DNA of 34,064 bases from CAZCJU01 sp964498965 (GCA_964498965.1 CAZCJU010000010.1:1-34064), one strand, 5' to 3'. Positions 22,222-30,740 are shown, counted from the stretch's first letter. The notes: generated by a model from the letters alone, not told the origin. Numbers and translations are program-made.

Positions 22222-22968
22222 TTACTTCAAAAGCTCTCCTCTGAGCTTTTCGAATATCTTTTTTTCCTGTCTTGACACCTTGACCTGCGACAGTCCGAGC
22301 CGATCGGCACATTGCTGTTGCGACATATTCGAGAAATATCTAAGGTATATTATCTTTCTTTCTATCGGTTCGAGCTTCCGTAATGCTTCCTTAAGCGAAA
22401 GCGTATCGCACAGGTTTTCTATTGCATTTTCCTTTTCCGGGATCGTTCCCTCAAGTGTCATCGTTTCGTCCTCGCCTACCTGTTGGGCAAGCGAATGAAC
22501 GGGCAACGACGCTTCGAGTGCGAAAACAAGCTCCTCTCGTGTTGTCTGACAAAGTGTACACAGCTGTGAGATGCTCGGCTCGTCACCGTGTTCTTTGACG
22601 TATGCATCTTTTTCCCGCATTGCTCTCATTCCGAGCTGTTTTACGCTTCTCGACACTTTTATCAGTCCGTCATCACGCAAAAAGCGTCTTAATTCGCCGA
22701 TTATAAGAGGAACGGCATATGTCGAAAACACGGTATTATACGATGCATCGAACGAATGTATCGCCTTTATCATGCCCATAGTGCCGATTTGGACGAGATC
22801 GTCATATTCCGTACCTCTGTCGGCGAATCTCGGCACTATGCTTTTGACAAGGCCCATATTCTTTTCGACCACTCGGCTCATCGCTTCTCTGTCACCGCTT
22901 TGTGCTTTTTTAATCAGTTCCGTGTTTTCGGAAAAATCCGTCGTTTTGTCCGTCCCTCTCTCGGTCAT
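22222..22968 (-). CDS. sigF: Sporulation RNA polymerase sigma factor SigF
   Basis: First forespore-specific sigma factor (SpoIIAC). 248 aa. Region 2 is clear: NMGLVKSIVPRFADRGTEYDDLVQIGTMGMIKAIHSFD then FSTYAVPLIIGELRRFLRDDG; regions 3 and 4 follow, ending with LRYFSNMSQQQCADRLGLSQVKVSRQEKKIFEKLR, a helix-turn-helix that reads the -35 box. Identity as SigF rather than SigG rests on position behind spoIIAA and spoIIAB. Eleven nt separate it from spoIIAB. No terminator is visible before the rplU promoter. Confidence 0.94.
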   Translation of the reverse strand: MTERGTDKTTDFSENTELIKKAQSGDREAMSRVVEKNMGLVKSIVPRFADRGTEYDDLVQIGTMGMIKAIHSFDASYNTVFSTYAVPLIIGELRRFLRDDGLIKVSRSVKQLGMRAMREKDAYVKEHGDEPSISQLCTLCQTTREELVFALEASLPVHSLAQQVGEDETMTLEGTIPEKENAIENLCDTLSLKEALRKLEPIERKIIYLRYFSNMSQQQCADRLGLSQVKVSRQEKKIFEKLRGELLK

Positions 22969-22979
22969 ACAAACACCGC

Positions 22980-23411
22980 CTATCCGATTTTTTTCACCAT
23001 AACCACACGAGTGCCTTTTCCGACCGCGGAGCTTACCTTCAGCTTATCGGTAAACGAACGCATTATCGAAAATCCCATTCCGCTTCGTTCCTCTCCACCC
23101 GTTGTGTACAGCGGTTGCATTGCCTGTTCGATATCTGCGATTCCCACGCCGTTATCCTTTATTTCGATCTCCACGGTATTGTCGTCATAGCAACGTGCGT
23201 TTATGTACATTTTTCCGTTTGTGTTTCCCTTATACGCATGGACTATGCAGTTCGTAACGCCCTCGCTCACCGCACATCGTATATCGGCAAGCTCCTCTAT
23301 TCCCGGATCGAGCTTTGATACGAAAAACGACACGACCGAGCGGGCAAGGGCTTCATTTTCCGAACGTGCCGGCAAAACGAGCTTCATTTCATTCAGCTTT
23401 GTTTTTTTCAT
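22980..23411 (-). CDS. spoIIAB: Anti-sigma F factor / serine kinase SpoIIAB
   Basis: GHKL-fold kinase that holds SigF inactive in the predivisional cell and phosphorylates SpoIIAA. 143 aa, normal size. ATP-binding motifs: N-box EGVTNCIVHAY (about 69-79), G1 box DNGVGI and G2 box ERSGMGFSIMRSF. Its ATGA start overlaps the spoIIAA stop by 4 nt, so the partners are translationally coupled, as in other endospore formers. Confidence 0.95.
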   Translation of the reverse strand: MKKTKLNEMKLVLPARSENEALARSVVSFFVSKLDPGIEELADIRCAVSEGVTNCIVHAYKGNTNGKMYINARCYDDNTVEIEIKDNGVGIADIEQAMQPLYTTGGEERSGMGFSIMRSFTDKLKVSSAVGKGTRVVMVKKIG

Positions 23412-23734
23412 TTTTTATTTTTCTCCGTTTCGTAGGTGATGAGCTTGTCCATACCCGACATTTTAAGGATCTTTTCGCCTCGTTTATTCAGTCCTTTTAC
23501 ATTGAATTCGCATCGAGCCGCTTTCGCACGTGCATACCGTCCCATTATCAGTCCCAGTCCCGACGAATCCATAAAATCCACACCCGATAGATCGAGTGTA
23601 AGCTTTTTCGGCTTTTTATCGAAAAATTCTTCGTCTATTTCATCTCTGAGTCCGCTTGCCATATGATGATCAAGCTCGCCCGACAGGCTCACCGTAAGCA
23701 CAAGATCTTCACATTTCATTTCAAGTCCCCGCAT
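23408..23734 (-). CDS. spoIIAA: Anti-anti-sigma F factor SpoIIAA
   Basis: STAS-domain antagonist that frees SigF when dephosphorylated. 108 aa. The phosphorylation loop is DFMDSSGLGLIMGR with Ser57/Ser58, the site modified by SpoIIAB. AAGGAGG lies 4 nt before the ATG at 23734; the second ATG five codons later (MKCEDLVL) matches the family N-terminus and has GGGGA at 6 nt, so the start is ambiguous between the two. Promoter of the operon not identified: I saw no clear sigma-H or sigma-A boxes in the 115 bp between it and the upstream terminator. Confidence 0.94.
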   Translation of the reverse strand: MRGLEMKCEDLVLTVSLSGELDHHMASGLRDEIDEEFFDKKPKKLTLDLSGVDFMDSSGLGLIMGRYARAKAARCEFNVKGLNKRGEKILKMSGMDKLITYETEKNKK

Positions 23735-23849
23735 ATTTCCTCCTTAAGCAAAACCGATATCTTACGAATAAATGATACCACCGGACACATAATAATTTTG
23801 TCGGTTTATGTCCGTCTTGAATTGTTTACATTTTTACGTATTTCGAAAA

Positions 23850-23894
23850 AAAATTGCGGCAAAGCAGTTCGTTTTGCCGCTTTGCCGCAATTTT
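23850..23894 (-). terminator. Strong terminator of the small lipoprotein gene
   Basis: Perfect 16-bp stem, AAAATTGCGGCAAAGC (23850-23865) with its complement at 23879-23894, 13-nt loop. On the minus strand it is followed by a run of T, so it ends transcription from 24174 and insulates spoIIAA. Confidence 0.9.
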
Positions 23895-23898
23895 GAAA

Positions 23899-24174
23899 TT
23901 ATTTTCTTTTTTCCGATCTGTCGGTGTCGTTTGCGGTCAACATATCCGAGATCGCATCGAGCGGATCTTGCAATGTGACCTTTCCCGTTTCCCCGTTTTC
24001 GGTCACTCTTTCCGTTTGCGGAGTATCGGTATGCGGTTCGGTGGACGGTACGGTAACCGGGGCGGTCGAAGGTACTTTCGATTCATGCGAGGTAGTATCT
24101 TTTCCGTCCTTGGCACACGATGCAAACGACAGCATCGTCATTATCAGAATTAACGAAAATATCGTATTTTTCAT
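23899..24174 (-). CDS. Small Ser/Thr/Pro-rich lipoprotein, function unknown
   Basis: 91 aa, not recognised. An N-terminal basic-hydrophobic signal (MKNTIFSLILIMTMLSFASC) ends in a lipobox-like FASC, so Cys20 is probably lipidated. The remainder is a flexible Ser/Thr/Pro-rich linker (VPSTAPVTVPSTEP) and a polar C-terminus with TLQDPLDAISDMLTAND. AAAGGAAA precedes the ATG. It is transcribed divergently from the PfoR-like gene and closed by a strong terminator. It lies upstream of spoIIAA on the same strand, but the terminator makes cotranscription unlikely. Confidence 0.7.
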   Translation of the reverse strand: MKNTIFSLILIMTMLSFASCAKDGKDTTSHESKVPSTAPVTVPSTEPHTDTPQTERVTENGETGKVTLQDPLDAISDMLTANDTDRSEKRK

Positions 24175-24215
24175 TTTTTTGTTTCCTTTTTGTGTTTTTT
24201 TGAGTTATTTTGCTA

Positions 24216-24244
24216 TTGACATTTGCTCTCGTTTATTATATCAT
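24216..24244 (+). promoter_or_regulatory. Promoter of the PfoR-like / serine hydrolase pair
   Basis: TTGACA (24216-24221), 17-nt spacer, TATCAT (24239-24244). Start near 24251, leaving a leader of about 45 nt. Confidence 0.7.
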
Positions 24245-24295
24245 AATATGTAATGTTTTATACATAAGGCAAAAACTCGGAAGGAATCAAGTAAA

Positions 24296-25384
24296 ATGGG
24301 CTTAGTCAAAGGCGTAAAAAAATATTTAAACAGACTTTTTATAGACGGCTTATCCGGAATGGCACTCGGTCTTTTTTCGACTCTCATAATCGGCACGATC
24401 ATAAAGCAGATCGGCACCTACGTCCCCGGCATCGTAGGCGATTATCTTACCGTGATAGGTTTGATCGCACAGCTTGCAACGGGTGCCGGGATCGGTTGCG
24501 GAGTTGCCTGCAAGCTTAAGCAGCAGCCGCTCGTCATGCTTTCGGCTGCGGTATGCGGTCTTATCGGTGCTTCGGCATCGTCCGTACTCGCAACGCTTGC
24601 GAAGCTGTTCGACGGAGAAGCCTTTAAGCTTTCCTTATCCGGCCCCGGTGACCCGTTAAACGCTTTTATTGCCGCTTATGTCGGAATAGAAATAGGCAGA
24701 CTCGTCGCCGGAAAAACAAAGGTCGATATCGTTGTCACGCCTTTTGTGACGATCATTTCGGGTGGTGCGGCAGCACTACTGGCAGGTCCTTACATAACGG
24801 ATTTTACAAATTGGCTCGGAAATCTTATAAATGTAAACGTTGAAGCTTACCCGTTTATCGGCGGCATAACCGTTTCCGTGCTTATGGGCATATTCCTGAC
24901 GCTTCCCATAAGCTCTGCGGCAATCGGGGTTTCTCTCGGCCTTACGGGCATCACCGCGGGAGCGGCGACCGTAGGTTGCTGTGCCAACATGATCGGCTTT
25001 GCCGTGATAAGCTACAGAGAAAATAAAATGGGCGGTCTTATCGCACAGGGTGTCGGCACAAGTATGCTTCAAATGCCGAATATCGTAAAGAAGCCTATAA
25101 TTTGGCTTCCCGCAATTATTTCGAGTGCCGTTATAGCACCTTTATCGACTATGGTATTCAAAATGCAAAGCAATTCCGTCGGTTCGGGCATGGGTACCGC
25201 AGGACTTGTCGGACCGATATCGACCTTCAGTGTCATGACGGAAGCCGGCACATCGCCGTTGATCGTTTTGGGTGAGATCGTACTCGTCTATTTCATACTT
25301 CCCGCCGCAATTTCGCTTTTCATATCGGAATGCATGCGTAAACTCGGTTGGATCAAAAACGGCGACATGAAGCTGGACATATAA
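24296..25384 (+). CDS. PTS EIIC-like membrane protein, PfoR family
   Basis: 362 aa, about nine or ten hydrophobic segments. Sequence such as FIDGLSGMALGLFSTLIIGTI at the N-terminus, ATGAGIGCGVACKLK, GPGDPLNAFIAAYVGIEIG and LTLPISSAAIGVSLGLTG... AGAATVGCCANMIGFA is typical of the COG3641/PfoR group, annotated as PTS sugar subunit IIC. No IIA or IIB gene is nearby, and members are often solitary; PfoR was first described as a regulator of perfringolysin, so a true transport role is unproven. GGAAGGAA precedes the ATG. The stop overlaps the next ATG by 1 nt. Confidence 0.85.
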   Translation: MGLVKGVKKYLNRLFIDGLSGMALGLFSTLIIGTIIKQIGTYVPGIVGDYLTVIGLIAQLATGAGIGCGVACKLKQQPLVMLSAAVCGLIGASASSVLATLAKLFDGEAFKLSLSGPGDPLNAFIAAYVGIEIGRLVAGKTKVDIVVTPFVTIISGGAAALLAGPYITDFTNWLGNLINVNVEAYPFIGGITVSVLMGIFLTLPISSAAIGVSLGLTGITAGAATVGCCANMIGFAVISYRENKMGGLIAQGVGTSMLQMPNIVKKPIIWLPAIISSAVIAPLSTMVFKMQSNSVGSGMGTAGLVGPISTFSVMTEAGTSPLIVLGEIVLVYFILPAAISLFISECMRKLGWIKNGDMKLDI

Positions 25385-26163
25385 TGCCCGAGCTTTCACA
25401 CACGCTCGACGGCATAATAGGCACATTCGAAAAAAATGTATCCGTTTTGATAAAGCCTTTGGGCGGCGACATACTATATTCGAAAAACGAATCACTTGTG
25501 CTTCGGTCGGCCTCGTTGATAAAGCTGCCGATATTGCTTGCGGTGCTTGACGAGGTGTGTTGCGGCAGACTGCGTTTAAACGACAAAATTCTCGTTAAGA
25601 ATGATCGAATACTGCCCGACAGCACATATTTTGAGTGTGGAGAATGCTGTCGCACCTTATACGATCTGATCTCATTCATGATCATCGTATCGGACAACAC
25701 TTGTGCAAACGTACTCATCGAGCTTATCGGCAAGGACACCGTAAACGAGTATATCCGAAACAAGCTCGGTCTGCATTCGACCTTGCTCAACAGAAAAATG
25801 CTTGATTTCGAAGCCGTCAAGCACGGACAAGACAACTACACATCACAATCGGATATGCTGATCGCATTTGAAAAACTTTTCCGCGGTGAGTTGTTAAACG
25901 CAGAACTATGCACGGCGGCAAAGGAGATATTATTCAATCAACGTTGCCAAAATCACGTAATGCGTTACATATCGTGTCCCGTAAAATACGCCCACAAAAC
26001 GGGAGATCTCGACCGTATAAATCACGATGCGGGTGTTATGTTCATAGGCAATATACCGTATTATGTCGGTGTATCCGTGTTCGGGGTCGAAAACGAGCAT
26101 TGCGGTGCGATCCTTTCCGGTAAGCTCGGTCAAAGCATTTACACTCATTTGAGCGGCCTGTAA
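25384..26163 (+). CDS. Serine hydrolase of the class A beta-lactamase fold, catalytic Glu replaced
   Basis: 259 aa without signal peptide. The penicillin-recognising motifs are present: SASLIKL (SxxK), IVSDNTCANVL (SDN) and AHKTGDLD (KTG). The omega-loop position that is Glu166 in true class A enzymes aligns with Met in TLLNRKMLDF (36 residues after the SDN serine), so deacylation of beta-lactams is not expected. It therefore looks like an intracellular BlaEC-type serine hydrolase, not a resistance enzyme. The ATG at 25384 shares a base with the upstream TAA; coupling suggests a joint role with the PfoR-like membrane protein. A terminator follows. Confidence 0.82.
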   Translation: MPELSHTLDGIIGTFEKNVSVLIKPLGGDILYSKNESLVLRSASLIKLPILLAVLDEVCCGRLRLNDKILVKNDRILPDSTYFECGECCRTLYDLISFMIIVSDNTCANVLIELIGKDTVNEYIRNKLGLHSTLLNRKMLDFEAVKHGQDNYTSQSDMLIAFEKLFRGELLNAELCTAAKEILFNQRCQNHVMRYISCPVKYAHKTGDLDRINHDAGVMFIGNIPYYVGVSVFGVENEHCGAILSGKLGQSIYTHLSGL

Positions 26164-26178
26164 TTAAAACTCAAAAGA

Positions 26179-26206
26179 TCCTTTGTATACAATAGTATAC
26201 AAAGGA
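26179..26206. terminator. Terminator between the serine hydrolase gene and cysK
   Basis: TCCTTTGTATAC (26179-26190) / GTATACAAAGGA (26195-26206), perfect 12-bp stem with a 4-nt loop; TTATTTTATT follows on the plus strand. It lies between convergent genes and may serve both. Confidence 0.82.
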
Positions 26207-26226
26207 CCTTATTTTATTGCCGCTTT

Positions 26227-27159
26227 TTATTCTTCGAAAAGCTGCGTGGAAAGATATCTGTCACCGGAATCGGGCAGCAGAACGACGATATTTTTTCCGT
26301 TATTTTCGGAACGTTTGGCAAGTTCTATTGCGGCATACAGTGCCGCACCGGATGAAATTCCGATCAAAACGCCCTCGCTTTTTCCCATCATTCTGCTCAT
26401 ATCGTATGCGTCCTCGTTTTTCACCGTTATTATCTCATCGTATATATCGGTATTCAGCACATCGGGTACAAATCCGGCACCTATTCCCTGCAATGCGTGC
26501 GGTGCGGCTTTTCCGCCGGAAAGCACGGGTGAAGAAAACGGTTCGACTGCCACTATCTTCACGCTCGGCTTTTTCTCTTTCAAATATTCTCCGACTCCTG
26601 TCAGCGTACCGCCCGTGCCTACGCCCGCAACAAAGATATCGACCGCTCCGTCCGTATCCTCGTATATTTCGGGACCGGTGCCGAGCTTATGTGCCAGCGG
26701 ATTTGCGGGATTTATAAATTGCCCCGGTATAAAGCTGTTCGGGATGCTTTTCGCAAGTTTCTCAGCTTTTTCGATCGCACCAGTCATTCCTTTACTTCCG
26801 TCTGTCAGCACAAGCTCCGCACCGTATGCTTTCATTAGCTTACGGCGTTCCACCGACATAGTTTCCGGCATTACAATTATAATTTTATAGCCTCTTGCTG
26901 CCGCAACGGAAGCAAGACCGATTCCGGTGTTACCCGATGTAGGCTCGATAATGACCGAATCCGGTTTGAGCAAACCTGTTTTTTCCGCCTCATCGAGCAT
27001 TGTTTTTCCAACACGGTCCTTTACCGAACCTGCGGGATTGAAGTATTCGAGCTTGGCCAGTATTTTGGCTTTAAGCTCATATTTTTTTTCTACGTTTTCA
27101 AGTTCCAGTAACGGAGTTTTTCCGATCAACTGTTCGACAGATGTATAAATTTCAGACAT
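26227..27159 (-). CDS. cysK: Cysteine synthase A (O-acetylserine sulfhydrylase)
   Basis: PLP enzyme making cysteine from O-acetylserine and sulfide. 310 aa, normal size. The PLP lysine is Lys47 in NPAGSVKDR; the substrate loop is TSGNTGIGLA; the phosphate-binding GTGGTLTGVG and the C-terminal GISSGAA are present. TAAGGAG precedes the ATG. It is a single gene with a good promoter and a leader of about 88 nt. A small palindrome, CCGTT-TC-AACGG (27239-27250), lies at the predicted transcription start and could be an operator. No terminator other than the shared hairpin at 26179-26206. Confidence 0.95.
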   Translation of the reverse strand: MSEIYTSVEQLIGKTPLLELENVEKKYELKAKILAKLEYFNPAGSVKDRVGKTMLDEAEKTGLLKPDSVIIEPTSGNTGIGLASVAAARGYKIIIVMPETMSVERRKLMKAYGAELVLTDGSKGMTGAIEKAEKLAKSIPNSFIPGQFINPANPLAHKLGTGPEIYEDTDGAVDIFVAGVGTGGTLTGVGEYLKEKKPSVKIVAVEPFSSPVLSGGKAAPHALQGIGAGFVPDVLNTDIYDEIITVKNEDAYDMSRMMGKSEGVLIGISSGAALYAAIELAKRSENNGKNIVVLLPDSGDRYLSTQLFEE

Positions 27160-27254
27160 TTTTTCTCCTTATTTCAATGCATCAAGGCACTATATTTCAC
27201 CTATGTCTTATCAGTACACTTTGGATATGTAAATATTGCCGTTTCAACGGTTCA

Positions 27255-27283
27255 AATATACCACAACGCTTTCGAATTGTCAA
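27255..27283 (-). promoter_or_regulatory. Sigma-A promoter of cysK
   Basis: TTGACA (27278-27283) and TATATT (27255-27260) on the minus strand, 17-nt spacer, start near 27248 inside the CCGTT/AACGG palindrome. Confidence 0.82.
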
Positions 27284-27327
27284 GAGAAAAAGCATATTTT
27301 CCGATTTGATTTACCGACAAATAAAAA

Positions 27328-27350
27328 AGGCACGGTCAAACACCGTGCCT
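27328..27350 (-). terminator. Terminator of the transaldolase gene
   Basis: AGGCACGGT (27328-27336) / ACCGTGCCT (27342-27350), perfect 9-bp stem with 5-nt loop; on the minus strand TTTTTATTTG follows. Confidence 0.9.
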
Positions 27351-27395
27351 GATATTACAAAACCGAATAAAAGCGTTGCGAGTACAATTCGTCGC

Positions 27396-28046
27396 TCAGT
27401 GAGGGATCTTTTCCCAGTCGGCCATGAATTTTTCAAGTCCGCTCTTTGTCAGGGGGTGATCGACCATCTGCATAATTACCTTGTAAGGAACGGTTGCCAC
27501 TTGAGCGCCTGCCTTAGCAAGCTCGATAACGTGAACGGGGTGGCGCGTGGAAGCGGCAACGATCTGTGTATCAACGCCCTGAATTGCGAACATATTGGCA
27601 ATTTCGGCTACGAGATCCATACCGTTCCAACCTATATCGTCAACTCGACCGAGGAAAGGGGCAACATACGTTGCACCCGCATTGGAAGCGAGCAGTGCCT
27701 GAGCTGCGGAGAAGCAGAGCGTTACGCAAGTTCTGTAGCCCTTCTTGGAAAGGCGGGAAACCGCTTTAAGGCCCTCGGCACACATAGGGATCTTGATTAT
27801 CATGTTCTTACGGAGTGCTGCGATCTTGTCTGCGTCCTCGCACATACCGTCGGCATCCATTTGAATTACCTCACCGAAAATGAGTGTTTCGGGAGAAACG
27901 ATAGCGTCGATTTCCTTAATAGCGTCCTCGAATTTCTTGCCCTCGCGAGCGATGATGGAGGGGTTAGTTGTAACGCCTTCAACGATTCCGAGAGCGTATG
28001 CCTTTTTTATCTCTTCAACGTTGGCGGTATCTATAAAAATCTTCAT
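27396..28046 (-). CDS. Transaldolase / fructose-6-phosphate aldolase, short form
   Basis: Class I aldolase of the TalC/Fsa group acting in pentose-phosphate carbon exchange. 216 aa, the normal short-form length. Schiff-base lysine is Lys85 in NMIIKIPM; other signatures are MKIFIDTAN, GVTTNPSII, TLCFSAAQALLA and PFLGRVDDIG. The sequence alone does not separate transaldolase from fructose-6-phosphate aldolase. A hairpin at 28085-28125 lies between this gene and the E1 gene upstream, and no clear promoter was seen, so it may be read from the dehydrogenase operon. TTTGAAAGG precedes the ATG. Confidence 0.92.
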   Translation of the reverse strand: MKIFIDTANVEEIKKAYALGIVEGVTTNPSIIAREGKKFEDAIKEIDAIVSPETLIFGEVIQMDADGMCEDADKIAALRKNMIIKIPMCAEGLKAVSRLSKKGYRTCVTLCFSAAQALLASNAGATYVAPFLGRVDDIGWNGMDLVAEIANMFAIQGVDTQIVAASTRHPVHVIELAKAGAQVATVPYKVIMQMVDHPLTKSGLEKFMADWEKIPH

Positions 28047-28084
28047 TTGATATACCTTTCAAAATTTTTTATGCGGTAATTTTC

Positions 28085-28125
28085 GCCGTCACGGTTCAAC
28101 TCATTATCAAGTCGAACCGCACGGC
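28085..28125 (-). terminator. Hairpin between the E1 and transaldolase genes
   Basis: GCCGT-n2-CGGTTC (28085-28097) pairs with GAACCG-n1-ACGGC (28114-28125) around 16 nt. It lacks a T tract (GAAAATT follows on the minus strand), so it could be a leaky terminator or an RNA-stability element. Confidence 0.5.
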
Positions 28126-28165
28126 AATATACTACTTTCAGCCTATTAGCCTCAGCCGATAGGAA

Positions 28166-30634
28166 TTAAACGCCTCTCTTGTAACGGCGGATAAGTTCTT
28201 CGTTGGTGAAGTTGTTTTTGGGTGTATGACCTGCGAGGGGCATAAGCTTCTGATGAATAGCATCAAGAACCCAGTCAACCTGCGGGAAGAATTCCTTATC
28301 ATACTCGAATGCGGGTGTGATGAGGTTCTTAGCACCGATAACAACAGGCGGAGCATCGAGGTAATCGAATGCAAGCGACGTAATGTTAGCTGCCATTGTT
28401 TCGGCAACGCTTCCTCTCTCGCAAGCTTCCGTGATAAGAACTATCTTACCGGTCTTCTTAACAGATTCGATAACCTTATCATAGTTGAAAGGAACAACGG
28501 AACGAGCATCGATAACTTCGGCACTTACACCGTATTTTTCCTCGAGAACCTTAGCCGTATCCATAGCGGTATACAAAGCGGAACCGATAGTAAGTATGGT
28601 AACATCGTTACCTGTTGTTCTTACAGCGGGTTCGCCGAACGGGATCTCATACGTTTCCATGGGAACGCCGTCCTTCTGGAAGTACTCGGCCTTGTCGTAA
28701 ATCTTCTGAGATTCAAAGAATACAACAGGGTCAGTACCATTAAGAGCCGTAGTCATAAGTCCCTTCGCATCGTAAGGAGTTACGGGGTATACAACTTTAA
28801 GTCCGGGGATATGAGCGCAAAGAGCTGTCCAATCCTGGCTATGCTGAGCACCGTACTTATTACCTACGGATACACGGAGAACAACGGGCATCTTAAGGTC
28901 GCCTGCCGTCATTGCCTGCCACTTAGCCATCTGGTTGAACACTTCGTCACCCGCACAGCCCAAGAAGTCACAGTACATAAGCTCAACGATAACACGTCCG
29001 CCTGCCATACCGTAACCTACAGCCGTACCGCAGATAGCGGACTCGGAAATAGGCGAATTGAACAATCTGTGATAAGGAAGTGCTTCGGTAAGACCTCTGT
29101 AAACGGCAAACGCACCGTTCCAACAACGAACGTCCTCACCGTATGCGATGAGCGTGGGATCTGTATAGAATTTATCGATAATGGCCTCGAAAATACCGTC
29201 GCGGATATTGTAAGCCTTCATCTTGGAAACTTCTTTTCCGTTTGCGTCATAAGCGTAACGGATCTTGCCTCTTACCTTCTTAACGTTTTCGTTCTCGTCG
29301 AGAGGCTGGCAAACCTCGCATTCACGGTCGTCCATCTTAACGATCTTCTGTTCCGTGAACATCTTATCTTCGAGGAATCTCGGATTCTTCTCGTAATCCG
29401 TATAAGGAGCGATCTCTATATCGGAAGCGAGCATGAACATTCTGTGATTACGATCTATAACCGCATCGCGAACCGCATCTACCTCTTCCTGCGTCGCAAC
29501 ACCCGCATCTACGATCTGCTTGGGGAATATCGTCAGAGGATCGAGCTTATGCCACTCTGCCTCTTCCTCGGGTGTTCTATAGGACATAACGTCGGAAGTC
29601 GAGTGTCCGCCCAAACGGTATGTAACTACGTCGAGAAGAACAGGACCCTTGCCCTCTTTTATGAGCTTCATCTTACGTCTGTAAGCATCGATGACCGCAA
29701 GAGGATTCCAACCGTTGATTCTCTCTGCGTTCATCTGGTTCTGTGCGATGCAACCGAGTCTTGCGAGATCGCCGTAAGCCATCGTCTCGCCTCTGGTCTG
29801 ACCGCCCATACCATAGTGGTTGTTGTTGAAGTTGAAGATTACAGGCAGACCGCCCTTGTAGCCATCCTCCCAAAGCTCGTTGAATTGATCCATTGCGGCA
29901 AAGTTCATGCTCTCGAACACGGGTCCGCGGCCTGCGGCACCGTCGCCGGCGTTGGCAACTACGATGCCGGGCTTCTTATTGCATTTCTTGTAAAGTGCGA
30001 CACCTGTTGCGATAGGACCCGCACCGCCTACTATGGCGTTGTTGGGGTAAATACCGAAAGGCAGGAAGAATGCGTGCATCGAGCCGCCCAAGCCTCTCGA
30101 AAAGCCCATATCCTTAGCGAAAAGCTCGCACATCAAGCCGTACATAAAGTAATCCTTTGCAAGCTCCTTTACAGTCTTTGCATTGGAATACTTCTTAACA
30201 ACGGCATATACCGCACCCTCATGGTAGTTTTCCATGATCTTTGTAAGCTCGTCATCGGAAAGTTTCTTAATAGCGGACATAGCCTTAGCTATGACCTCGT
30301 GGTGGCTTCTGTGTGTACCGAATATGAAATCGTCAACACCCAGCTCGTAAGCCTGGCCTACCGCAGTTGCTTCCTCGCCCAAACCGAGGTGGGACGGACC
30401 GGGATATGTAAATTTTTTACCGTTGTATTCGCCCTTCTTCTTAATATCCATAAGCATGGACTCGAATTCGCGGATAGCAACCATATCGGCGTACATTCCG
30501 AGAAAATCTTCCTTGGAGAAGTTGTCCTTCTCGTCGGCTACAGTCTTGTTGTATTCGCAAACAGGAATATCATCAAGCTTGATCGTGCGTTTTTCAAAGC
30601 TTTTCGCAGGATCTACGAACATTGACTTTGGCAT
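28166..30634 (-). CDS. 2-oxoacid (pyruvate-type) dehydrogenase E1, alpha and beta fused
   Basis: Thiamine-diphosphate E1 that decarboxylates a 2-oxoacid and acylates the E2 lipoyl arm. 822 aa holding both normal subunits. Alpha part about 40-425: GPSHLGLGEEA, FGTHRSHHE, the cofactor motif GDG (230-232) ending at NNN (270-272), and the phospho-loop-like YRLGGHSTSD. Linker about 425-470 with a CEVC pair. Beta part from about 472: IAYGEDV, FNSPISESAICG, QHSQDW and the C-terminal transketolase-like LITEACERGS. AGGAGA precedes the ATG. Pyruvate is likely, acetoin or branched-chain oxoacids possible. It is the last dehydrogenase gene of the operon, after a stable hairpin. Confidence 0.92.
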   Translation of the reverse strand: MPKSMFVDPAKSFEKRTIKLDDIPVCEYNKTVADEKDNFSKEDFLGMYADMVAIREFESMLMDIKKKGEYNGKKFTYPGPSHLGLGEEATAVGQAYELGVDDFIFGTHRSHHEVIAKAMSAIKKLSDDELTKIMENYHEGAVYAVVKKYSNAKTVKELAKDYFMYGLMCELFAKDMGFSRGLGGSMHAFFLPFGIYPNNAIVGGAGPIATGVALYKKCNKKPGIVVANAGDGAAGRGPVFESMNFAAMDQFNELWEDGYKGGLPVIFNFNNNHYGMGGQTRGETMAYGDLARLGCIAQNQMNAERINGWNPLAVIDAYRRKMKLIKEGKGPVLLDVVTYRLGGHSTSDVMSYRTPEEEAEWHKLDPLTIFPKQIVDAGVATQEEVDAVRDAVIDRNHRMFMLASDIEIAPYTDYEKNPRFLEDKMFTEQKIVKMDDRECEVCQPLDENENVKKVRGKIRYAYDANGKEVSKMKAYNIRDGIFEAIIDKFYTDPTLIAYGEDVRCWNGAFAVYRGLTEALPYHRLFNSPISESAICGTAVGYGMAGGRVIVELMYCDFLGCAGDEVFNQMAKWQAMTAGDLKMPVVLRVSVGNKYGAQHSQDWTALCAHIPGLKVVYPVTPYDAKGLMTTALNGTDPVVFFESQKIYDKAEYFQKDGVPMETYEIPFGEPAVRTTGNDVTILTIGSALYTAMDTAKVLEEKYGVSAEVIDARSVVPFNYDKVIESVKKTGKIVLITEACERGSVAETMAANITSLAFDYLDAPPVVIGAKNLITPAFEYDKEFFPQVDWVLDAIHQKLMPLAGHTPKNNFTNEELIRRYKRGV

Positions 30635-30671
30635 CGTTTTATATCTCCTAATTCATTTATTGACTTTTTTA

Positions 30672-30726
30672 ACGGGCTTTGACAAGCCGCTCCGCACCCG
30701 TTCGGAGGCATATGCCGTCCGAACGG
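30672..30726 (-). other. Stable intercistronic hairpins between lpdA and E1
   Basis: CCGTTCGGA (30698-30706) / TCCGAACGG (30718-30726) around GGCATATGCC, itself palindromic; outer GCTCC / GGAGC sequence can add pairs. A second hairpin, GGCTT-GTCA-AAGCC, follows toward E1. There is no T tract beyond AAAAAAG, so processing or attenuation is more likely than full termination. Confidence 0.6.
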
Positions 30727-30740
30727 AGCAAGTATCTTAA

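Noticed and set aside
25384..26163. Beta-lactamase resistance gene
   Set aside because: No signal peptide, and the omega-loop Glu is replaced by Met, so a resistance role is not supported.
28226..30625. 799-codon plus-strand open frame antisense to the E1 gene
   Set aside because: It mirrors the codon pattern of a firmly identified dehydrogenase gene, has no recognisable domains and no ribosome binding site; a shadow frame.
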